Assembly (NCBI GenBank): GCA_041392665.1 | Contig: JAWKLQ010000016.1 | Span: forward strand, 62,001-126,000 | Length of the DNA: 64,000 nt | Direction of reading: 5' to 3' | Source: Flavilitoribacter sp020436695 | GTDB taxonomy: Bacteria; Bacteroidota; Bacteroidia; Chitinophagales; Saprospiraceae | Shown: positions 57,466-64,000 of the stretch, piece by piece | Layout of the letters: every line of letters starts with the position of its first letter | How positions within the stretch are numbered: the first letter of the stretch is position 1 | The notes under the pieces: model-generated | The model's database searches: none | The model's input: the letters and a program-made list of their open reading frames with translations, nothing else | Told to the model about the DNA's origin: nothing | Made by a program: the position numbers and the translations under genes

Positions 57466-60072
57466 TCATTGTATCACCACCTTCTTCAACCATCGTTCCT
57501 CCCCGGCAATAATCTCCAGAAAATACATCCCCGCCACCTGCTCCCGCAAGTCCAGATAAATGATGCGCGAATCATAGGTTTCCTTTCGCACGATCAATCC
57601 GGACGCATTTTGTACCGTGATCCGGAAGGGAGCCGGCCATTCATCAGGAATGCGTATACTCAGTTGGCCTTTGCTTGGATTGGGAAATAACAGGAGCTCA
57701 GAGATCTGGCCGTCCTCATCACTTAATTGTCCGATCCATTCCGTCAGTGCAGCGATGTAATTTTCGTCCACCAGATTGCGGCCGACGGGCGGCATGCGGT
57801 TGGCGCCGAGACCGGCATCTCTTACCCATAATTCAGAAGATTCGTGAAACCCAGGCTTCACGATCATACGGTTAGGGTCGGAAGTCTGGCTATTGGTAGG
57901 GACATTGATGATGTTTTGCAACGCCAGCGGTACATTGAAGCGAAGGTCCAGACTGGTGGTCGGTACGCCGCCGGGGCGGTGGCAGTTGGCGCAGTTAGCA
58001 TCCAGGTAAGAACGGATGCGCAGATCCAGGTCTGCGGAGATATCTTCAACTGGATAAGCCCGCACCAATTCATCTGCCCGCCCGATATCACGATGAAAGA
58101 CACCGATCTCATTGAGATATTCCAATTGGTTCCGGCTCCGGCCCAAATGGGGATAATTTATCTCCCCATTCAACTGATGAGTCTTTACGCCCAACACGAA
58201 GCCCGCGCTTGCATTATGACAACTCATGCACTGATCGCGACTGGGAAAATCCCAGGTTTGTGTTTGCCCACTTTGACCGTTCACCGAAACTTCAAAATCT
58301 TTGAAGGCTCCGCCGCCAAGCAGAAAAGCATCCGTCCCCTCATCGTTCCATTTATAGGTCAGCCCGTAGGCATTGTTGTTTTCGCCAACGACAAAAAAGC
58401 GGGTTTCCAGTTTTACGGTAGCTCCGGCCGGATTGTCGGTAAGCGGCAGCTCAAAATGCTTAATAAAAACCGTCCCGGCCGGGAAAGTCCATTCTTTGTT
58501 GGCCTGAAAGTGGATCTTTTCACTTGAGCTATCGAAGAAGCCGTCATTGGGTAAGGCCATCCAACGGGTCTTTACCGCCCGGTCGGACCACAGCGGTGCA
58601 TTGACGCGATAGGGGATAAGTCCATCAATTGGAGTGAGTTTTTCCAGATCGGTAAATACACCCAGTTCGGATAGGCGGGCCGGCGGCTCGGGCACGGGGC
58701 TTTTCTTTTTCAGGCGATAGATCTTACCGGTATCGGCCCAGTCTTTGCCTTTGGTGGTGATCAGGATCTCGCCGTTGTGATGTACAAATACGCAGGTGAT
58801 CCCCGACTCTTCGGGGAAATCAAACGGCTGGCCATCCATTTTCAGCAGGGTTCGGCGTTCCGGTTCTGCCTGGCTGCCGTTATTGGTCAACAGCATGACT
58901 TTCCTGTGGGTATAATCCGCAAAAAGATAATTGCCGTTCAGCTCCGGGTAAAGGGTATTGCGATAAGGCCCTCCACCAATGATGCAGGCGCCGATACTGC
59001 GGTCATAATCGAAATAGGCGGCCTTCTCTCGTCCGATAATAGTGGCCGGACGGGGATAATCTTCAGACTCGATCCTCCCTTCAATAAAGGGCCACTGGAG
59101 ATTATCGCCCTTTTCCACCAGGCTAACCTCTTCCCGCAGGCCACCTCCGACATCAGCCACCCAGATCAATTGCGTTTCCGGATCGAAATGCATGGCAAAA
59201 GGGCTGCGAACTCCAAGTGCATAATACTCTTCCAGGATACTGCCGTCCGGATCTAACCAGGGATTGTCGTTAGGAATGGAATATCCCTGGGTAAAGGTGC
59301 TGCCCCAGGCGTCCCAACCGGCTGGCCGGGATTCGTTCGGGCGCGGCTGCCGACGGATGGGATGGCTGCGTTCGGGATCATTATCTACATCAATGCGGAT
59401 GATACCACTGAAAAGCCCTCCGCTCAGAGATTGAGTGGAAGTGGAGCGGAATTCCTTATTGCCTTCATCCCCAAGAGACAGATAAAGGAAACCATCCGGG
59501 CCGAAGAACATGGCCCCGCCGTTGTGCCAGGTACTGCGGTCGTATTGTTGGATAAGAACTTCTTCTGAAGCGGCATCGAACGTGCCGGAAGTGGCGTTCC
59601 ACTTGAATTTGGACAGGCGATTGTAGCCTTTTTCGTCCCACTTATCCGGATCGGGTTTACTGCGGTAGAAGATGAACAGTAACTGCTTATCAGGAGCCGC
59701 GGGGTTACCGAATTCCGGGTGTAATATCATGCCTACAACTCCAGCTTCACCGCCCTTAAAAGAACGGTCTTTGATATCCAGCAGCAGTTTTCTCGTTTGG
59801 TCTTTTAGGGATACTCGCCACAGTTCGCCCAACTTGCTCAGCAGGAGGATATCATCACTTCCCGGAAAAGCGATCAGGCGCGTGGGCGATTGGAAAGTCA
59901 TACCGGGTAAGGGGTCTTCCAGTTCCCAGGAACTGCCCTCACTGGGGGCGGAAGCGGGGAATATGCCGTTGAGATAGGGGCCGATGGCGCCGGGTGATGG
60001 TGGGGTGTCCAGAGAGAGGGAGATCAGTCCCATCAAGAGAAAGGCAGATAGAAGGTATAGTGTTTTTAGCAT
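57466..60072 (-). CDS. Secreted PQQ-type sugar dehydrogenase / dihaem cytochrome c protein with T9SS tail
   Basis: 868 residues, signal peptide near residue 25. Three parts: a glucose/sorbosone-dehydrogenase-like beta-propeller (about 45-460; LELPGMTFQSPTRL... GGAMFFGPDGFLYLSLGDEGN, WVADVGGGLREEVSL), a ~300-residue middle domain with two haem c motifs CMSCH and CANCH, and a T9SS type A sorting domain (about 785-868; LLLFPNPSKGQLSIRIPDEWPAPF, MYFLEIIAGEERWLKKVVIQ). Probably a periplasmic or surface-exposed sugar-oxidising enzyme passing electrons to haems. Convergent with the PIN gene (10 bp). Confidence 0.88.
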   Translation of the reverse strand: MLKTLYLLSAFLLMGLISLSLDTPPSPGAIGPYLNGIFPASAPSEGSSWELEDPLPGMTFQSPTRLIAFPGSDDILLLSKLGELWRVSLKDQTRKLLLDIKDRSFKGGEAGVVGMILHPEFGNPAAPDKQLLFIFYRSKPDPDKWDEKGYNRLSKFKWNATSGTFDAASEEVLIQQYDRSTWHNGGAMFFGPDGFLYLSLGDEGNKEFRSTSTQSLSGGLFSGIIRIDVDNDPERSHPIRRQPRPNESRPAGWDAWGSTFTQGYSIPNDNPWLDPDGSILEEYYALGVRSPFAMHFDPETQLIWVADVGGGLREEVSLVEKGDNLQWPFIEGRIESEDYPRPATIIGREKAAYFDYDRSIGACIIGGGPYRNTLYPELNGNYLFADYTHRKVMLLTNNGSQAEPERRTLLKMDGQPFDFPEESGITCVFVHHNGEILITTKGKDWADTGKIYRLKKKSPVPEPPARLSELGVFTDLEKLTPIDGLIPYRVNAPLWSDRAVKTRWMALPNDGFFDSSSEKIHFQANKEWTFPAGTVFIKHFELPLTDNPAGATVKLETRFFVVGENNNAYGLTYKWNDEGTDAFLLGGGAFKDFEVSVNGQSGQTQTWDFPSRDQCMSCHNASAGFVLGVKTHQLNGEINYPHLGRSRNQLEYLNEIGVFHRDIGRADELVRAYPVEDISADLDLRIRSYLDANCANCHRPGGVPTTSLDLRFNVPLALQNIINVPTNSQTSDPNRMIVKPGFHESSELWVRDAGLGANRMPPVGRNLVDENYIAALTEWIGQLSDEDGQISELLLFPNPSKGQLSIRIPDEWPAPFRITVQNASGLIVRKETYDSRIIYLDLREQVAGMYFLEIIAGEERWLKKVVIQ

Positions 60073-60109
60073 GTGGCCGGCGTTGATGAGGCGTTATGAT
60101 CCTGCAATA

Positions 60110-60757
60110 TTAAGGAGCGTTTTTAAATTTTGCCACAATTAGCAGGTCTATAGATGACGATTTGTCGGCTGTCTGATAGGCCTGTCGGCGGAGATGCAGG
60201 ATCTCAAAATGATTCTGTTCCAGGGCTTTGACCAGGTATTCCGCTTCGTGGAAATAAGTAAAAAGAGGTGGCCGGTCCGGAGAACTGGAATACCTGAGCC
60301 CGGAATTTTCGTAGTGATCTTCCATAGTGCTCAGGTAGATCACACCGCCGGTCGACAGCCGGGTGGCGGCATCCTCGATCAGTTGCATAGCCTCTGCTTT
60401 CGATAGATAGGGTAATCCGAAACCGCAGACCACACCATCGTATTTTTCGGTTAGAAGGCCGATCGAACGGCAATCCATAAGTTCGCATCTGGCCTCCGGA
60501 TTATTGGCCCGGGCCAGATCTACCATATTGGGTGCCAGATCAGTGGCCAATAGGTGAAAATCGGGGCGTTTATCCAGCAGATAACGGGTGATATTACCCG
60601 GGCCGCAGGCCAGTTCAAGGATGTTGGCCTGTTTCTTTTGGATCGTGCTGCAAAACAGATCGAGCGCTACCCGATAGCGGTTCTGATCCATGAATATTTG
60701 TTGATATTCATTGGCACTGGCATCAAAAACGGAAACGGCAGATCGGCTTGCATCCAT
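60110..60757 (-). CDS. SAM-dependent methyltransferase (class I)
   Basis: 215 residues from MDASRSAVSVFDASANEYQQIFM; an upstream in-frame start at 60859 is rejected as it crosses the divergent gene and adds a Cys-rich tail. SAM motif I is NILELACGPGNITRYLL (about 48-64), motif II LLATDLAPNMVDLA, and the following CELMDCRSIG and GVVCGFGLPYLS. A -7 box candidate (TATTTTTG, complement of 60783-60790) lies 26 bases upstream of its start. Substrate not inferable. Confidence 0.88.
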   Translation of the reverse strand: MDASRSAVSVFDASANEYQQIFMDQNRYRVALDLFCSTIQKKQANILELACGPGNITRYLLDKRPDFHLLATDLAPNMVDLARANNPEARCELMDCRSIGLLTEKYDGVVCGFGLPYLSKAEAMQLIEDAATRLSTGGVIYLSTMEDHYENSGLRYSSSPDRPPLFTYFHEAEYLVKALEQNHFEILHLRRQAYQTADKSSSIDLLIVAKFKNAP

Positions 60758-60795
60758 AGGTAGTAAGTTAGTATCTTGCCGGCAAAAATAATACC

Positions 60796-63060
60796 ATCCT
60801 TCATATTCTCGGCATACGGCATCATGGGCCCGGCTCTGCCCGCAGTCAGCAGGCAGCACTGGAACAGCTTCAGCCCGATTGTATCCTGATCGAAGCTCCT
60901 CAGGATGCGGAAGCTGTATTGAAAAATATCGGACACGAAGAACTACAACCGCCGGTGGCCATCCTGATCTACAATCCCGATGATCTGCAACAGGCAGCCT
61001 ACTATCCTTTCGCGGCGTTTTCTCCCGAATGGCAGGCCCTGCAATACGCCCACGGTCACGAGGTCGAAGTTCGTTTCATGGACTTGCCAGCAGGCTACAG
61101 CTTCGCTTTGCAGGGACTGGAAGAAAGCCAGTTTGAGCTTTTTCATAGTGAAGATAGTGAACAACCGCCGGTACCCGCTCGCTGGCAGCAGGATCCCCTG
61201 GGGCAACTGGCGGAGATTGCCGGATATGCCGACCGGGAACGGTGGTGGGAAGTAACCTTTGAACGGCGGGCCAATCCTACCCAAATCTTTCCCGCCATCA
61301 TCCGGATGATCGATGCGCTGCGTTTTCCACCCATCCGGAACGAAACATCGGAAACCCTGCGGCGCGAGGCGTTTATGCGGGAAAGTATCCGCAAAGTGCA
61401 AAAAGAGGGTTTTGAGCAGATCGTTGTGGTTTGTGGCGCCTGGCATGCACCGGTGCTGGGACGCCTGGATGAATATAAAAGCACTGCCGACAAATCGATA
61501 TTGCGAGGCATTAAAAAGAAAAAGATCGCCGCTACCTGGATACCCTGGAGTTATCCCCGGCTGGCTACCAGCAGTGGTTATGCTGCGGGTATCATCTCGC
61601 CGGCCTGGTACGAATTGCTCTACCGAAAGCGGGAGGACACGGTAGCGCACTGGATGGTAAAAGTCGTCAGTCTGCTGCGGGAACTGGATCTGAATGTCTC
61701 GCCGGCCCACGCGCAGGAGGCTGCCCGCCTGGCCAATACGCTGGCCGGCCTGCGTGATCTCAATGTGCCGGGACTGGATGAACTGCAAGAAGCGGCCCTC
61801 AGCATTCTTTGCGAAGGCGAACCGGCCCGCATGGACCTGATCCGTCAGCAATTGGTCGTTGGAGAAAGGGTGGGACAGGTACCCGCCGATATTCCGGTGC
61901 CTCCGCTGCAAAAAGACATTGAACAGACCATTCGCTCCACCCGTATGACCAAGTATTGGGGGCAGGAGGGCAAATTCTGGTTGAAGGCGACCAAGAACAA
62001 CCCATACGGTTTTATTGATCTCCGGGTAGAGACCGACCGGCAGAAAAGCCTGCTGTTGCACCGGCTCCGGATCATCGATCTTCCCTGGGGCGCACAAAGG
62101 GCGACCAGTGAGTTGACGCAGGGCAGTTTTAAAGAGGTCTGGGAATTGCGCTGGCAACCCGACTTCGCCATTATTATTATTGAAAAAAGTGCACTGGGCA
62201 ATACGCTCCTGGAAGCCGCTACCCAACAGGTGATCCAGGAAGCCGAAGTAGCCGTTGATATCAAAAGCCTTACGGAACTGATCCTCGAGATTCTACAGGC
62301 CGATCTCAGCCTGGCTATTGCCCCGGTCATGGCCATTTTTCAACGGATGGTGGCGGCGGCACAGGATGTTCAGATCCTGTTGGCTGGCCTGTCGCCTCTG
62401 GTGACGATCATTCGCTTTGGGGATATCCGTCAGACGGATGTTGGTGCGGTAGAGCAGGTGCTCAATGAAATAGTGCCGAGGATCTGCCTGGGATTACCGG
62501 GCATTTGTCAGGGGATAGAAGAAGAAGTGGCCCGGGAGATCTTTCAGGATATGATCAAAGGACATCATGCCCTTTCGCAATTGGGGCGGGAAGATTTTCT
62601 GGAAGACTGGTATGCTGCCCTGCATAAAATTGCCGATAATCCATCCTGTCACTCCATCCTACAGGGCACTGCTGCCCGATTGTTGTTCGATAAAGGAATG
62701 GTAGAGCCGTCCAAAAGTGAAGAATGGATGTATCTGGCACTTTCCCCAGCCCAGGCTCCGCTGGCTGCTGCGCACTGGCTGGAAGGTTTTTTGCACGGCA
62801 GCGGACTGATCCTGGTGCACTATCCGCCGCTTTGGCAACTGCTGGACAATTGGGTGCGCGAGTTACCAGACAGTGTTTTTCCCGAGATCCTACCCTTGTT
62901 GCGGCGTACCTTTTCCGTTTTCCCACCCGTGGAACGCAAACGAATGCTGCATCTGGCTCAGAAAGGACCGGCCCCGCCGATAGAAGCAGCTGATCTTGAG
63001 GAAGATGTGCCGGCTGCTGCCCAAGCTTTGCTGGACACCCTCCAACTGCTGCTGGGCTAG
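60796..63060 (+). CDS. DUF5682 family protein, N-terminus without a canonical start codon
   Basis: About 754 residues if read from 60796. The in-frame first ATG/GTG/TTG is at 60919, yet the 41 codons before it spell the conserved DUF5682 opening HILGIRHHGPGSARS followed by LEQLQPDCILIEAPQDAEAVL. The frame is open back to a TAG at 60769, with ATC at 60796 (giving M/I-L-H-I-L-G-I-R) or ATT at 60805 as possible starts. The rest contains FMDLPAGYSFALQ, GAWHAPVLGRLDEYK, GYAAGIISPAWYELL, and a long helical C-terminus. DUF5682 proteins usually accompany MoxR ATPase/VWA proteins; none is adjacent. Divergent from the methyltransferase (38 bp). Confidence 0.75.
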   Translation: MLHILGIRHHGPGSARSQQAALEQLQPDCILIEAPQDAEAVLKNIGHEELQPPVAILIYNPDDLQQAAYYPFAAFSPEWQALQYAHGHEVEVRFMDLPAGYSFALQGLEESQFELFHSEDSEQPPVPARWQQDPLGQLAEIAGYADRERWWEVTFERRANPTQIFPAIIRMIDALRFPPIRNETSETLRREAFMRESIRKVQKEGFEQIVVVCGAWHAPVLGRLDEYKSTADKSILRGIKKKKIAATWIPWSYPRLATSSGYAAGIISPAWYELLYRKREDTVAHWMVKVVSLLRELDLNVSPAHAQEAARLANTLAGLRDLNVPGLDELQEAALSILCEGEPARMDLIRQQLVVGERVGQVPADIPVPPLQKDIEQTIRSTRMTKYWGQEGKFWLKATKNNPYGFIDLRVETDRQKSLLLHRLRIIDLPWGAQRATSELTQGSFKEVWELRWQPDFAIIIIEKSALGNTLLEAATQQVIQEAEVAVDIKSLTELILEILQADLSLAIAPVMAIFQRMVAAAQDVQILLAGLSPLVTIIRFGDIRQTDVGAVEQVLNEIVPRICLGLPGICQGIEEEVAREIFQDMIKGHHALSQLGREDFLEDWYAALHKIADNPSCHSILQGTAARLLFDKGMVEPSKSEEWMYLALSPAQAPLAAAHWLEGFLHGSGLILVHYPPLWQLLDNWVRELPDSVFPEILPLLRRTFSVFPPVERKRMLHLAQKGPAPPIEAADLEEDVPAAAQALLDTLQLLLG

Positions 63061-63212
63061 TGCCATTTGTTAAAAAACTCCTAAAAACAATATTATTTCT
63101 CTTTCCCGGGAAAAGAATCTTTCTTCTGCCTGTCTAACGGTCGTAATTTATCAACATTAAACTCAACTCCAACTCCCGGGAAAGATCGAGTGGAATAAAA
63201 CAATTGTAACCA

Positions 63213-64000
63213 ATGAAAAAGATCGTTAGATTATTAACTGTTTTGAGTGTATTTCTGATGACCCAATGGGCCCTGCAGGCACAACCGCCGCAAATGGGAC
63301 CTCGACCGCATCGCGGGCCGGCTTTGGAGCAACTGGAAGAAGAACTCAATATTACGGAAGAACAAAAAACGCAACTGAAGGCTGCGCACGAAGCGCAAAT
63401 GGCCAAAATGGAAGCACTTCGCGACCAGGACTTCGAAAGCCCCGAGGATCGACGGGAAGCCATGAAAGCACTGCGTGACGAAGAACGTGCTGCCATAGAA
63501 AAGATCCTCACCGCAGAACAACTGCAAAAACTGGAAACGCTTCAAGCGGAGCGGGGCGAAAAAAGAGAAGCACAACGGGAAGAGCGTATGAAACAACACG
63601 ATGCCATGCAGGCCGAGATAAAGACTTACCGCGAAAAGGAGGTCTTACCGGTACTGCGTGAGCAACGTGCCAAACTGGAAACTAAAATCAGCGCCGAAGA
63701 CAAAGCGACTATCGCCGCCCTGCGGGAGAAAATGGAAGCCAGAAAAGCGGCCTGGGAAGGTAAAGCGCCGGGTGAACGCCGGCAAAGACCTGAACCGACA
63801 GAAGAGCAAAAGGCTGCTTTTAAGGCAGACCACGAAACGGTTCGCGCGCTGGTAGAAAAGTACGATACCGATATCACCGCTTTACTGGAAGAAGTAAAGA
63901 CGGAGCGTCAGGAATGGAAAGAAGGAATGCGTGAGATCGGAGAAAAGTATGCTCCCGAGCGACCGGATTTCCGTAGAGAAGGCAAAAAAGAGCGACCGGA
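63213..64000 (+). CDS. Spy/CpxP-like periplasmic protein, long form (partial, runs off right edge)
   Basis: 262 codons are seen, with no stop. Signal peptide MKKIVRLLTVLSVFLMTQWALQAQ, then Gln-Pro/Met linker and long charged helices. LTxxQ-type motifs: NITEEQKTQLKAAHEAQM (about 47-64) and ILTAEQLQKLETLQAER (about 102-118), then a second helical block with PTEEQKAAFKADHETVRALV. It is a longer relative of 7489-7932. Likely a periplasmic chaperone or metal-stress sensor. The region 63061-63212 holds only leader sequence. Confidence 0.7.
   Translation, partial: MKKIVRLLTVLSVFLMTQWALQAQPPQMGPRPHRGPALEQLEEELNITEEQKTQLKAAHEAQMAKMEALRDQDFESPEDRREAMKALRDEERAAIEKILTAEQLQKLETLQAERGEKREAQREERMKQHDAMQAEIKTYREKEVLPVLREQRAKLETKISAEDKATIAALREKMEARKAAWEGKAPGERRQRPEPTEEQKAAFKADHETVRALVEKYDTDITALLEEVKTERQEWKEGMREIGEKYAPERPDFRREGKKERP

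Noticed and set aside
60757..60859. Methyltransferase start at 60859
   Set aside because: It would overlap the conserved N-terminal codons of the divergent DUF5682 gene and gives a Cys-rich tail absent from the family fold.
60943..62226. 427-codon minus-strand frame opposite the DUF5682 gene
   Set aside because: Opposite a gene with family motifs, no domains of its own, and no promoter or ribosome site.
1..64000. tRNA or rRNA genes
   Set aside because: No sequence with tRNA arm spacing or rRNA-like blocks was recognised on reading; a dedicated covariance search was not possible here.

Overview
The window reads as chromosomal DNA of a Bacteroidota bacterium, most likely of the class Saprospiria (Lewinella/Haliscomenobacter-like; the class is inferred). 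The phylum is supported by type IX secretion (T9SS) sorting domains, a gliding-motility-type C-terminal domain, a PorV/PorQ-type barrel, TonB-linked receptors with N-terminal carboxypeptidase-regulatory domains, and promoters of the TTG-N19-TAnnTTTG type. Base composition is near 50% G+C. No rRNA, tRNA, CRISPR array or transposase gene was seen.

Layout: 1-3579 (minus) is an efflux operon (DUF2147 protein, TolC, HlyD adaptor, truncated MacB/FtsX permease). 3836-12418 holds an RNA-processing-type metallo-beta-lactamase, an ECF sigma factor, a membrane/TPR putative anti-sigma protein, a Spy-like protein, a TonB-type barrel, a GNAT and a porin. 12833-19294 is housekeeping: M20 peptidase, frameshifted deoC, SPOR protein, rodA, tgt, HIT protein, greA. 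19802-28764 (minus) is a T9SS-linked surface operon (receptor, 1350-residue surface protein, PorV/PorQ) with a consensus promoter and two terminators. 29201-42478 has a lipoprotein, two glycosyltransferases, OmpA and barrel proteins, an M29 aminopeptidase, a possible exonuclease-fold protein and a gliding-type surface protein. 43153-46527 has a glucosaminidase, an apparent degenerate relative and a membrane protein. 46530-51034 has an esterase divergent from an ATP-grasp / class I amidotransferase / ATP-grasp-like cluster with no obvious known pathway. 51084-64000 has a T9SS protein, an FdhF/YdeP oxidoreductase, TPR and PepSY proteins, a PIN toxin-antitoxin pair, a secreted sugar dehydrogenase-dihaem protein, a methyltransferase, a DUF5682 protein and a second Spy-like protein running off the right edge.

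The most unusual content is between genes. At least nine intergenic spaces hold long imperfect palindromes built from 7-8 bp words. The vocabulary changes from locus to locus, but word length and fold-back architecture are kept. They lie directly before start codons or across the junctions of convergent genes, and some provide stop codons. A second family, with ends TGACGGA/TCCGTCA, has two ~125-bp copies and one collapsed remnant. A third, composite family combines a GC-rich hairpin with a downstream fold-back tail. The strongest candidates for something undescribed are the word palindromes and the ATP-grasp/amidotransferase cluster, whose third gene has word palindromes at both ends.
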